Shown here: positions 1-7,617 of the stretch, piece by piece
Layout: each line of letters opens with the position of its first letter
How positions within the stretch are numbered: position 1 is the stretch's first letter
Source of the DNA: Gloeothece verrucosa PCC 7822
GTDB taxonomy: Bacteria; Cyanobacteriota; Cyanobacteriia; Cyanobacteriales; Microcystaceae
NCBI RefSeq assembly: GCF_000147335.1
Contig: NC_014501.1
Coordinates: 4,952,501 to 5,016,500, forward strand
Length of the DNA: 64,000 nucleotides
Direction of reading: 5' to 3'
The notes under the pieces: generated by a model
What the model saw: only the letters and a program-made list of their open reading frames with translations
Told to the model about the DNA's origin: nothing
Databases searched by the model: none
Translations under genes and position numbers: made by a program

Positions 1-36
1 GTGCCCATCTTAGTAGTTTAGTATCAACCAATTATT

Positions 37-1725
37 ATGCAGCAACTAGACTTAGGATTAGCATTACCCCCCTCCCCTGTAGGGAACGAATCATTCCCTA
101 CAGAACACCCCTCCTACTGCCCCGATTGGGAGATGGAGCAAGAAGCATTTTTTAAAGGCGATCGGGTACTCTACCAAGGGAAGCCCGCGACGGTCAGCCG
201 AGTTTGGAGCCGCTCGGTGAGAATCATTACCGATGGAGACTACAAAATGCAGACTGTCCCCATTAGGGAATTGACCCCACTAGCGAAAACGGTAGAGATT
301 TCTGTAGGGAATAGCGGCGCGGCAGAACCATTCCCTACACAAAACTCTGTAGGGAATCAAGATGCGGCTGACCAATTCCCTACACAAAACTCTGTAGGGC
401 AACAAGAAGCTGACGAGCCTTCCCCTACGGTCATAGAAAATGACTGGCTCAAGCTCATCGAAGAAGGTGACCGCGTCGCGTATAAAGGTCAAGAGGCAAC
501 TGTTTTTAGGGTTTTAAGAAATTCGCTGAAGCTGTTGTCATTAACTGAGGCAAAAACGATCACCGCTCCCATTGGAGAGGTTGAACTTATCCAAAAAAAC
601 TCTGTAGGGAATGATGACGCGGCTGACCAATTCCCTACACAAAATCCTGTAGGGAATCAAAGCGCGGCTGAACCATTCCCTACAGAAAAAGAGGAACCGA
701 AGAAATTAGCCCTAGAAATAGGGCACAAATACTATCTCAAGACCGACGGGCGAGCAGTTTTCTTGATGAAGCCCTGGAAGAAACGCGCACGGGTTTGTAC
801 AAGAGACTTTGAAGAGTTCAATGTCGACATAGATGACCTAACTGATAAAAGCATCCAGCTTGAATTGCCTATTGGGGAAAAAGAAGCTGTGCCGCCCGAT
901 GGCCACCACCTACCTGATGGATGGACAATCAGCGAGAAGGAGTGCCCCGTTAGGGCACCGGACGAGATTAAACGACAAATGCTCCAGGGGAAAAAACAAA
1001 CCCTACAGAAACGAATACTCAACTACAATCAGCAAATCAAAGGCAAGCTGCCGCCCTACCCCTCAGAGGCTACTAAGAAAAAAATTGATGCCAATATCAA
1101 GCAATGTCGAGACCTGATAAAGGAAATTGACCAAAAACTAGCCGCCTACATCGAGGTAGCTGTAGGGAATGATGAGCCGCTAACCCCATTCCCTACACAA
1201 AACTCTGTAGGGAACGACGAGCCGCTAACCCCATTCCCTACACAAAACTCTGTAGGGAATGATGAGCCGCTAACCCCATTCCCTACACAAAACTCTGTAG
1301 GGAACGACGAGCCGCTAACCCCATTCCCTACACAAAACTCTGTAGGGAATGACGCAGCTAACCAATCCCCTAAAGCTACTATTGATGAGCTTTACGAATC
1401 CCTCGAGGGATTGCCCCTGGACTATCTAAAGAAGCTGAGTCAAGCCGTAGTTGTGCGCCTTTCTGAGATGGAAGATGATAGCGTTCTTGGTGATGATGAA
1501 GTGGATGATGAGCCGCCGTCGGAAATACCACAGCTTTACATTGAGGCTAAAAAACTCCCTTACAGGAACAAAGAAGGTATTAAAACTTTTCGAGGACCTT
1601 ACTACTACCTGATCACCAAAGAGGGCAAGAGGAAGACATCAAAGTATCTATCGGCAAAACGAGAAGGGATTCCCGAGCAGTACCAGGCATTGCCCATTTA
1701 CTGTGAGGAGAAATTGCCATTCTAG
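37..1725 (+). CDS. Hypothetical 562-aa protein with in-frame palindromic repeats
   Basis: I do not recognise this family. Two similar segments (about residues 38-80 and 143-190, each with a GDRVxYxGxxATVxRV core) look like small SH3/KOW-type beta modules. They are separated by low-complexity linkers in which SVGN...PFPTQN recurs about eleven times. The linkers are the translation of a palindromic DNA repeat (TGTAGGGAAT...ATTCCCTACA), four of them in near-identical tandem at about 1160-1340. The C-terminal 60 residues are basic and contain GPYYYLITKEGKRKTSKYL, possibly nucleic-acid binding. It runs convergently into a recombinase gene, with stop codons overlapping by four bases. A role in the mobile element is inferred only from position. 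Confidence 0.6.
   Translation: MQQLDLGLALPPSPVGNESFPTEHPSYCPDWEMEQEAFFKGDRVLYQGKPATVSRVWSRSVRIITDGDYKMQTVPIRELTPLAKTVEISVGNSGAAEPFPTQNSVGNQDAADQFPTQNSVGQQEADEPSPTVIENDWLKLIEEGDRVAYKGQEATVFRVLRNSLKLLSLTEAKTITAPIGEVELIQKNSVGNDDAADQFPTQNPVGNQSAAEPFPTEKEEPKKLALEIGHKYYLKTDGRAVFLMKPWKKRARVCTRDFEEFNVDIDDLTDKSIQLELPIGEKEAVPPDGHHLPDGWTISEKECPVRAPDEIKRQMLQGKKQTLQKRILNYNQQIKGKLPPYPSEATKKKIDANIKQCRDLIKEIDQKLAAYIEVAVGNDEPLTPFPTQNSVGNDEPLTPFPTQNSVGNDEPLTPFPTQNSVGNDEPLTPFPTQNSVGNDAANQSPKATIDELYESLEGLPLDYLKKLSQAVVVRLSEMEDDSVLGDDEVDDEPPSEIPQLYIEAKKLPYRNKEGIKTFRGPYYYLITKEGKRKTSKYLSAKREGIPEQYQALPIYCEEKLPF
82..1370. repeat. About eleven TGTAGGGAAT/ATTCCCTACA palindromic repeat units inside a gene
   Basis: Each unit has a left arm TGTAGGGAAT and a right arm ATTCCCTACA around 10-20 bases of spacer, and units are joined by CAAAACTC. 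All copies keep the reading frame of the host gene. Another copy of the same palindrome is intergenic at 8413-8450, so this is a dispersed REP/MITE-like family that has expanded inside an ORF. Confidence 0.8.
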
Positions 1726-2285
1726 CTATAGGCCCCCTCGAGGGCCAGTTTGCATCTGTGAGGATTGGAATCCGCATAGCGGATGACGTTTTGGATCGAT
1801 GAGTGCCCGGTGATGGCTTGAACGGTTCTCAGGTCAACCCCGTTACTAATCAGATTAGTGATTAATGACCGCCTGCCCGAATGAGTTTTAACCGCCTTGT
1901 GGGATAATCCTGCACTGGTTGCACATTTCATCAAATAATCCCTAACCGCCTCATAAGACAGGTGACCGCTACTGGTTCGGTCACTGGGAAAAAGATAACC
2001 ATCTGTTGGGGGCTTGTAGGCCGCGAGGTAAGAGTGAAGAGCGTTAGTAACAGGGACGCTATGATTTTTATCCTTTCCTTTGCGGGTTTCTTTTCGGTAA
2101 AGGATATAGTCAAAAGGCTTTCCATTATTATCATAGACATCTGAAACTTTTAAATTTAAAACCTCATTGACCCTTGCTCCCGTAAAACGAAGCAAAGCCC
2201 AGATGAATTTGTGTAAATCGCTCTGGCAATGTTTTTCTAACTTTGCCCAATCTGAATTACTTAAACTAGCCGCTTGTCCTGTCAT
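1722..2285 (-). CDS. Minimal tyrosine recombinase/integrase (187 aa)
   Basis: Tyrosine-recombinase catalytic domain. Visible are the first arginine (FTGARVNEVLNL, about residue 38), a K-rich beta-hairpin (RKGKDK), HSGRR (the HxxR box, about residues 139-142), GHSS (second histidine) and IRYAD (tyrosine nucleophile, about residue 170). There is no N-terminal SAM-like or arm-binding domain, so it is about half the length of a phage integrase and resembles short XerC-like mobile-element enzymes. The catalytic set looks complete, so it is probably a natural minimal enzyme and not a fragment. It is divergent from the cassette at 2510 and its upstream region holds two long inverted repeats. Confidence 0.8.
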   Translation of the reverse strand: MTGQAASLSNSDWAKLEKHCQSDLHKFIWALLRFTGARVNEVLNLKVSDVYDNNGKPFDYILYRKETRKGKDKNHSVPVTNALHSYLAAYKPPTDGYLFPSDRTSSGHLSYEAVRDYLMKCATSAGLSHKAVKTHSGRRSLITNLISNGVDLRTVQAITGHSSIQNVIRYADSNPHRCKLALEGAYS

Positions 2286-2305
2286 AGTTTCCAGCTTTTA
2301 AAATA

Positions 2306-2344
2306 ACTACAGAATTTATTTGCTATTAATATAAATTCTGTAGT
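2306..2344. promoter_or_regulatory. 14-bp perfect inverted repeat upstream of the recombinase
   Basis: ACTACAGAATTTAT at 2306-2319 and its exact reverse complement at 2331-2344 are separated by 11 bases. It starts 21 bases upstream of the recombinase start codon. It may be an operator or a recombinase crossover site (two 14-bp arms with an 11-bp centre would fit a XerCD-like core geometry). The function is inferred. Confidence 0.6.
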
Positions 2345-2412
2345 GGTCAACATTGGTTGATAACTCCTATGACTCAAGAATAGCTCAGGGGGTGGGTTTG
2401 ACTCATCCGAAT

Positions 2413-2442
2413 AACGACAGAAAATATCTATTTTCTGTCGTT
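2413..2442. promoter_or_regulatory. 30-bp near-perfect palindrome in the cassette promoter region
   Basis: AACGACAGAAAATA at 2413-2426 and its exact complement at 2429-2442 flank a 2-base centre. It lies 67 bases before the first cassette gene, between the divergent recombinase and cassette genes. No T-tract follows that would suggest a terminator. An operator for a dimeric regulator or a cruciform-forming site is plausible. Confidence 0.6.
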
Positions 2443-2509
2443 GCGACTGTTAATTTTTTAAGAGATTCTAGATATATAGAGATTTATTTAGCAAAGGGAA
2501 TAAGTGCTT

Positions 2510-3136
2510 ATGGCTGTCTATGATCAATTTCCTAGCTCGTGTAATACAGTTGCCCGCTCTACTGATTTTGCTTGCCGCTATTATCACAGAATGTACAAGC
2601 ACGTAAAGATAGACACGGCTGATGATAAGGGGATAAATTTATTGTTCCCACTCGTACAAATGGATGGAGACTCGAATGATGCCTATGGGAATGTTTGGGA
2701 TAAGTTCGTTATCATGATTCCCAAGACTTCGGACTCGGTCTCTGGAGGAAATAAACCTTGGACATACGTAACTAACCCAGATAGCACAGTATCTTCTACA
2801 ATTAGCGGCGAAACCTGGCTAGTTTCGTCCTCACCCCAAAGCACTTTCGCTATTCCAAATACTGTTGATACTCCCGCTAAAGCCTGTGATTTTTGGTGTC
2901 GGCTTTATCGTCAGATGTTCAGCTATAGAAAAATCTGCCTCCTCGATACCGCAGGGGAACGCCCTTTTTCGATAGCAACGCAAAACAGTGAAGCGCAGGA
3001 CAACAATGGGAAAAACTACGACCTCTTTTATATTTATATCCCCAAAGATGTAAGCGTTCTTGCTGGAGGCGCGAACCAATGGACATACGCCACCAGTCCG
3101 GCCACCGTCGATGTTCCCCCTGGATACTTTAACTAG
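2510..3136 (+). CDS. Unrecognised protein made of two tandem ~100-aa domains
   Basis: The two halves (about 12-100 and 118-205) share the pattern A-C-x-F-x-C-R-x-Y-x-x-M, a KI...D segment, a DxFxIxIPK strand and GGxxxWTYxTxP. This is a tandem domain duplication with conserved cysteines and aromatics. There is no signal peptide or membrane segment. I chose ATG at 2510 (AAAGGGA about 10 bases upstream) over GTG at 2504. It is the first gene of the left cassette, followed after 11 bases by the 654-aa gene. The other cassette has no clear homologue. The family is unknown to me; a structural protein is inferred from context only. Confidence 0.65.
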   Translation: MAVYDQFPSSCNTVARSTDFACRYYHRMYKHVKIDTADDKGINLLFPLVQMDGDSNDAYGNVWDKFVIMIPKTSDSVSGGNKPWTYVTNPDSTVSSTISGETWLVSSSPQSTFAIPNTVDTPAKACDFWCRLYRQMFSYRKICLLDTAGERPFSIATQNSEAQDNNGKNYDLFYIYIPKDVSVLAGGANQWTYATSPATVDVPPGYFN

Positions 3137-3147
3137 GAATAAAATTT

Positions 3148-5112
3148 ATGTTTATTGGATTTGTGGGGTTTCCCCCAATCATTGCCCCACCGCCCAGTGC
3201 GATAGGGCATATTCCAGGCGCTCCTAACGGAACCGTTCAACCGCCGAATAAACCCCCGCCTGGAGGATATAAGCCATCAGGGGGGGGAGGAGCCTGGCGA
3301 GCAGGAGCAAACGCAGCCGCCGTTGCTGCCGGCAGTTATTTGGGCTGGCAGGCTTCTAAATGGCTACTGAAGAAATTCTTCAATCAGTCCTCGGAGATCA
3401 CCCCCGAGGCTCAAGAGCGAGCCGCGATCGCTAAAGCGAGGGCTGCCCAGAATCAGGGGGGGATTCAGGACGGGCCCCGCGAAATTTCGCCCCCTGAATA
3501 TCCTTTTAGGGGAGGGCAATCAGCCGGAGTTGCCTATAATATTGAATTTTTGCGGAATGACAACGGCGCAACGACTGGCTCTCCCTATATACCTGGCTCA
3601 ACCTGGGTCTATGGTCCCGTCAAGCTAATTGCCCAGCCTGCCGGTGGGGTTGACCCAACATACGGCAGACTATATTTGGGTTACATCAACAACCGAGATA
3701 TTATTTATTTTTACGAAAAGGTTGGATTGGGGGGAGCAATACAGATAACTAAAGTCACCCGCGCCGACGGGTTGCCTGATACTGGAGGAGATCCCGAACC
3801 GACAAACCCACCCTCAAAATATTCCCCTAATCAACTTTTTTTTCCACCACCGGAGGGGGCAACTCCATCTGTACCAGAAAATCCACCTTCTCAAAATAAA
3901 TCTCCTAACCCAACAATCAACCCTAGCAATTTTCAAAACCCAACTATTACCCCAATCCCTACCATTACCCCTACCCCAACAATAAACCCGAGCAAAAAAC
4001 CAGCAAAAAAGCCGACCGAAGACCCAGAGCGAAAGCCGACCAAAAACCCTGATCTTCCCCCAATCATCCCCAACCCCCAGCCAAGAATCCCCACTATTAG
4101 ACCAAGTAACGCGGTGGCTGCCCCACCGGCCCCGGAATCTCCCACTGCACCGGGGCGAACAACAACCCGCAACCCTAACCCGAATCCCAACCCCAAACCC
4201 AATCCAGACCCAACCCCTGAACCCCCTATTCCTGATGCCCAATGCGACATCATGAACCAATGCTCAGCGCCTATTAAAAAGGGGATTGAAGATAACAGCA
4301 AAAAACTTGATGGACTAGCCGCCGGTTTATCAGGATTAGGAGATTTAGGAATAGCCGATGTGTTGGCTCAAATAGAGGCTTTAAAAAGCTTGATTACAGG
4401 GAAATTTACTAAATTATTTCAACACCGAATAGTCGATAGAGCCTTAGCCACATTTAATTTTATTCTAGCTCTCCATAACGCCGCCCAATTATCAGCCAAT
4501 TTATCTCAAAGTCTTGGACAAACTCTTGATACTGTTATATCCATCTTTTTTAAGGATGTTGACGGGAACCCCTTCCCCGTCTCGCAAATTATTGGACAGA
4601 CTTTTACAAGTTGGATTAAGGCATTAATCGGCGAACACAATTACCAAACCTGTGCCACTGGCTTTATCAAAGCTAACAGGATATTAACAGCTACTACAAA
4701 TTTATTTGATTCCGTAAAAGCAATGCAGAGCGCAGTTCAAGACGGATTAGAAACTATTGGGGGATGGGTTGGAAAACTCAATAATGATTTAGTTCGGGAA
4801 GGTATCCTATCAGAAGGCGTGGGCTACCATGACGAATCCCCCCATTTTAGGAATCATCTAGGACGCGCTCAAGAGGTTTTAGAAAGTTTAACAGAGGCAA
4901 CGGAATCAATAAATCAATTAGCCTCTGCCGTTGTCGAAACTCAAGAGTCAGTTACCCAAATTAAGCAAAATTGGGAAACCCTCAAAACTGAAATTTCAAC
5001 CAATGAAAATACCAAAAAAACCGAGGAGGAACAAAAGACAACTGAATCTAGTACAAAGGCAGATATTACACCCGTGGATTTAGTAGAAGGAAGACAAAAC
5101 AATGGCAGTTAG
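3148..5112 (+). CDS. Large cassette protein with Pro-rich stalk and conserved C-terminal domain
   Basis: 654 aa. The N-terminal region is Gly/Pro-rich with a small hydrophobic segment (ANAAAVAAGSYLGWQ, about 55-70). A predicted beta region follows (about 125-215), then a long Pro/Asn/Thr linker (about 220-370, ending in repeated PNPNPK), and a helical C-terminal domain (about 415-620) starting at KLFQHRIVDRALA. That last domain is homologous to residues about 670-870 of the 908-aa protein at 45250-47976 (KLWEHRLVDRALA, then matching blocks around a conserved IGExNY/IGAENY). The C-terminus is coiled-coil-like and Lys/Glu-rich. The stop overlaps the next start by 11 bases. The function is unknown; a fibre, adhesin or tape-measure-like protein would fit the shape. 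Confidence 0.7.
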   Translation: MFIGFVGFPPIIAPPPSAIGHIPGAPNGTVQPPNKPPPGGYKPSGGGGAWRAGANAAAVAAGSYLGWQASKWLLKKFFNQSSEITPEAQERAAIAKARAAQNQGGIQDGPREISPPEYPFRGGQSAGVAYNIEFLRNDNGATTGSPYIPGSTWVYGPVKLIAQPAGGVDPTYGRLYLGYINNRDIIYFYEKVGLGGAIQITKVTRADGLPDTGGDPEPTNPPSKYSPNQLFFPPPEGATPSVPENPPSQNKSPNPTINPSNFQNPTITPIPTITPTPTINPSKKPAKKPTEDPERKPTKNPDLPPIIPNPQPRIPTIRPSNAVAAPPAPESPTAPGRTTTRNPNPNPNPKPNPDPTPEPPIPDAQCDIMNQCSAPIKKGIEDNSKKLDGLAAGLSGLGDLGIADVLAQIEALKSLITGKFTKLFQHRIVDRALATFNFILALHNAAQLSANLSQSLGQTLDTVISIFFKDVDGNPFPVSQIIGQTFTSWIKALIGEHNYQTCATGFIKANRILTATTNLFDSVKAMQSAVQDGLETIGGWVGKLNNDLVREGILSEGVGYHDESPHFRNHLGRAQEVLESLTEATESINQLASAVVETQESVTQIKQNWETLKTEISTNENTKKTEEEQKTTESSTKADITPVDLVEGRQNNGS

Positions 5113-5905
5113 TAAAGAGTGGGATTTTTTAAAAAGTTTCTTACACAAAACCTATAATCACGAGGTAAACAAATTTTTTAATGATATTCCCGACGAGGTT
5201 CTAGAAGAGATTGACGAGCCTCGAAAAGCGGCAAAAAGAGCCTGTCTGATTCTGCCCAAAGAAACAATGATTAGGGCTTTACATAAACGAATGAATTTTT
5301 ATTATATTTGCCAAAGAGTTCAAGATAGACCCGACTACGTGGGCGGCAAACCCAAGCAAGAGATGGACGATTCTTACCCTTATGCCCCTCACGTTTATTT
5401 ATTTTTTAAGCAAGATAAAGACGCATCACCAGAAGGATTTGAACCCTTAGAAATTGAATGTAGTTTTGTTTTAACAGATGAGACTTCAGAAACTATAACT
5501 GAAGCAAATCTTAAAACATTAGCAAATAAAATCAAAGCTGAATTTGCTACTAACGATGGGTATCTGTGGAAAAAAGGTTCGTATTTATACACTTATAAAG
5601 ACCTTAAAAAAGGACTAAATTTACAGATATATTCCATTAGTGAAGCGGAAGCGAAAGAAGTAATACACAAATTATGCTCAATTGTAGGTGCGACATACGA
5701 CGATGAAAAGCTAACAGAGCATAACCCCAAAAAATCAACCGTAAACAATCCCCCAACACGCCATATACTAGGCGAATCAAGAAAAGGACGACGCTACAGA
5801 CCTACTGGAAACTGCCGATTTAGAAACGCGAAAATTAGCATTAATGGCATCCCTCGTCTAATGACCCTAGTCGACTTGTCGGGACGCAAAAACAGCTTAG
5901 TCTAA
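5102..5905 (+). CDS. Cassette protein, ~270-aa family (left copy)
   Basis: 267 aa, homologous to the 277-aa product at 44415-45248. Both share a block with GFxPLxxxxSFxLxxETSxTIT, a D/KLYTYKD motif and an LQxYS segment followed by Ala/Lys-rich helix (about residues 110-200). No signal peptide or transmembrane helix is seen, and the C-terminus is basic (ESRKGRRYRP). It is translationally coupled to the 654-aa gene (overlapping ATG). Not recognised from known families. Synteny in both cassettes shows that it belongs to the module core. Confidence 0.7.
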   Translation: MAVSKEWDFLKSFLHKTYNHEVNKFFNDIPDEVLEEIDEPRKAAKRACLILPKETMIRALHKRMNFYYICQRVQDRPDYVGGKPKQEMDDSYPYAPHVYLFFKQDKDASPEGFEPLEIECSFVLTDETSETITEANLKTLANKIKAEFATNDGYLWKKGSYLYTYKDLKKGLNLQIYSISEAEAKEVIHKLCSIVGATYDDEKLTEHNPKKSTVNNPPTRHILGESRKGRRYRPTGNCRFRNAKISINGIPRLMTLVDLSGRKNSLV

Positions 5906-6045
5906 GATCCTTGATTCATCTTGGTTGCAAATTTCTTTTAATCTGTGGCCGACTTGGGGAACCTATATAGGTTCCAGGCTGCCGGCGATAGTCCGAATCG
6001 GTGCCAAGATTAAGATAACAACTGTAAAACATCAACTGAGTACAA
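5906..6045 (+). promoter_or_regulatory. Structured leader with 18-bp perfect palindrome (5958-5975)
   Basis: GGAACCTATATAGGTTCC is a perfect palindrome, embedded in a wider fold in which GGCCGA upstream can pair with TCGGTGCC downstream (one bulge). It ends 70 bases before the ATG of the 123-aa gene. The other cassette has a different 20-bp perfect palindrome 72 bases before the homologous gene. Conserved position with unconserved sequence suggests RNA structure, such as a processing, translation-control or packaging element. Confidence 0.6.
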
Positions 6046-6417
6046 ATGGCAACAGTTTCTCGAAAAATTCTTAAGCCTCATAGCTTTACCGAGGGAAATC
6101 AAACCTACCTAATTAGGTTGCCCGATATTTACGACGGCAATGGAAGCACAATAGGGGCGGCACTTGGGATTAAAAAACTTGCAGATAACTATGAACCTAA
6201 AGCTGGAGACATTTCCATATCTGTTTGCGAAGGACAAAAACAAGGAAAGCTTGTCAAAATGAGAATTTCTTATCTCCAAGGGACAAAGAAAAAAAATTCT
6301 ATAATTACCTGCCCTGTTGACAAGGCGGCTACCGCAGTAACTCAAATTCTCAGCAAAAATTTTGAGGGCAATAACATCGTGGGGGCTGGCTTTCCGCGCC
6401 GCCGCCGCCGAGGATAA
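6046..6417 (+). CDS. Small basic cassette protein A (123 aa, left copy)
   Basis: Homologous to the 122-aa protein at 43927-44295. Both have T-F-T/x-E/VGxQxYLI near the start, then D-I/V-YDxxGxTxGxAxGIxKLxxNY, an acidic TIxVxEGxxxGxxxxxxIS region, and a basic tail (PRRRRRG here, IPRRVVLG there). It looks beta-rich, with no cysteines needed for the fold and no signal peptide. The size, the basic tail and a separate structured leader suggest a highly expressed structural protein, but that is inference. ATG follows AACTGAGTACAA with no strong ribosome-binding site. Confidence 0.7.
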   Translation: MATVSRKILKPHSFTEGNQTYLIRLPDIYDGNGSTIGAALGIKKLADNYEPKAGDISISVCEGQKQGKLVKMRISYLQGTKKKNSIITCPVDKAATAVTQILSKNFEGNNIVGAGFPRRRRRG

Positions 6418-6453
6418 AAAGATTTAAATAAAGGATAAAAAGATTTAAATAAA
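6412..6453 (+). repeat. Two exact tandem 21-bp units carrying stop codon and RBS
   Basis: GGATAAAAAGATTTAAATAAA occurs twice in tandem. The first unit contains the stop codon of the 123-aa gene, and the repeat runs straight into the GGAGAAA ribosome-binding site of the 124-aa gene. It is probably a slippage duplication; copy number may change spacing and translation of the next gene. Confidence 0.8.
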
Positions 6454-6469
6454 GGAGAAATAGCAAAAA

Positions 6470-6844
6470 ATGGCAAGAATTTTAGTCAAGCACAAAATCA
6501 CCGTTAGCGACCCCGCCGACAATAGTAAAACGATGATTTTGGCATTTTATGCTCCCCCTGATGCTTACACAGGCATCGAAACAGAAACAGGAGTAAAAGC
6601 GCCCGCATCTGATAAGCCAGATGAATTCGGTGATTTCCCCGCTTGCAGCGTTGAGGAACTTCTCTCTACTGGTACGGCTGTTCGCAAAGTGGTGGATGTT
6701 CTTAAGGGGGGAAAAACTTACCGACATAAAATTATTGTGGCTGATGTCAAGGCGGCCGCGTTCGATAATGCCGTTAAAGCAAAAACTTATAGAGGCGGAA
6801 CTATCAAAAAAGTTGTCAACCCCTTAGATGACATTTTCTCATGA
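6470..6844 (+). CDS. Small basic cassette protein B (124 aa, left copy)
   Basis: Homologous to the tandem paralogues at 43503-43880 and 43123-43497. Shared features are an early beta-hairpin, a FYAPPDAY/YFFxAPENHY segment, TGVxxAS, a central P-A/V-xxVExLLxT/S block, and a Lys-rich strand region near the end. The ribosome-binding site AAAGGAG sits 11-16 bases upstream. The stop overlaps the next ATG by four bases (TCATGA). Unknown family and no signal peptide. The right cassette has two copies where this one has one. Confidence 0.7.
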   Translation: MARILVKHKITVSDPADNSKTMILAFYAPPDAYTGIETETGVKAPASDKPDEFGDFPACSVEELLSTGTAVRKVVDVLKGGKTYRHKIIVADVKAAAFDNAVKAKTYRGGTIKKVVNPLDDIFS

Positions 6845-7164
6845 TAAGTGACGGTAACTGGCAATTGGTAGCCGAGGGGGTAAGTCCCCCGGGCTACTAC
6901 GGATGGGAGCTTAATTTTTTAATAGAAAATGCGGCTGACTACGCGCTTATTTCCTTAAAAATACCTTCCCGTCCTGACTGGGTAAACATCGGTTGGTTTA
7001 GGCAGATAACTTTAGGAACATCCCCCTATGTTTTGACTCGTCGGAAACTCTATCAAGAAGGAAGATTGATTAGGTTAGAGCCGATTGATTTAAGCCAGTT
7101 TTCTTTTAAAGCTCTGTCCTATATTTCTGATTATCAGTTTAATATACAGGTCAGGTATCTATGA
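6841..7164 (+). CDS. Cassette protein C (107 aa, left copy)
   Basis: Clearly homologous to the 107-aa protein at 42797-43123, with the same length. Shared features are a MI-x-x-GNWQ start, a GWEL/GWEF strand, PxxPxWxxxGWFRQIT, an LT(R/K)RxLxQExRLIxL block and a C-terminal YxxxYQxxVR. GWFRQIT is the best diagnostic motif. It is probably a beta-sandwich-like small protein. I do not know the family. Gene order (A, B, C) is the same in both cassettes. Confidence 0.75.
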   Translation: MISDGNWQLVAEGVSPPGYYGWELNFLIENAADYALISLKIPSRPDWVNIGWFRQITLGTSPYVLTRRKLYQEGRLIRLEPIDLSQFSFKALSYISDYQFNIQVRYL

Positions 7165-7439
7165 ATCGGATTGAATATTTAGACCTTTTAAGAAATTCTT
7201 CAGTTAAATTGGCAATTCCTATAATTGCCCTCCAGTATGCCTTGGAGCTTACTGTTGACAAAGCCATGAGCGAGCAAAATCCTTATTTAAGAGGGTTTTA
7301 CCTTGCGAATGCTCAAACACTTTTACATTCTATGGTTGCTCAAGTTCCTGAAATAGAAACCTATTTTAAAGAACAGCAAAACCCTTTAGTAACCGCTTTG
7401 CTAGAAGTTAATTTGCAACCTTATGAGGTAGTGAAGTGA
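7161..7439 (+). CDS. Hypothetical helical 92-aa cassette protein
   Basis: The start overlaps the stop of protein C by four bases and its own stop overlaps the next ATG, so it is translationally coupled. The sequence is mostly amphipathic helix (IALQYALELTVDKAMSE). There is no membrane segment strong enough to call a holin. No homologue in the right cassette, whose corresponding slot holds a cysteine-rich 56-aa gene. Function unknown. Confidence 0.6.
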   Translation: MNRIEYLDLLRNSSVKLAIPIIALQYALELTVDKAMSEQNPYLRGFYLANAQTLLHSMVAQVPEIETYFKEQQNPLVTALLEVNLQPYEVVK

Positions 7440-7579
7440 TGATTATTATCTCAGTTGATGAGCGATGGACAACTGTCCGAAAATTCACTAAGGAAGAAAT
7501 CTCTAAAATTTTGCAAAGCTTACCCAAAGACTTTGACTCCTCTATCATTTTTCGATTATTTCAAGTTGTGAATTCTTAA
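7439..7579 (+). CDS. Tiny 46-aa ORF coupled to the preceding gene
   Basis: ATG at 7439 overlaps the upstream stop (ATGA arrangement). The predicted product begins MIIISVDERWTTVRKFTKEE and ends FQVVNS, mixed alpha/beta and without a membrane helix. Its coding status rests on the tight coupling and its place inside an otherwise gap-free operon. Function unknown. Confidence 0.45.
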   Translation: MIIISVDERWTTVRKFTKEEISKILQSLPKDFDSSIIFRLFQVVNS

Positions 7580-7617
7580 GTAGTAAGCCCCCTAATGGGG
7601 GGCTGGTATTCTCTTCT

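Noticed and set aside
1160-1345. Possible CRISPR array in the left region
   Set aside because: The repeats are translated palindromes inside one ORF, and the spacers are themselves repeated.
3814-4301. Gly-rich antisense ORFs
   Set aside because: They are shadows of the Pro/Asn-rich linker of the 654-aa gene.
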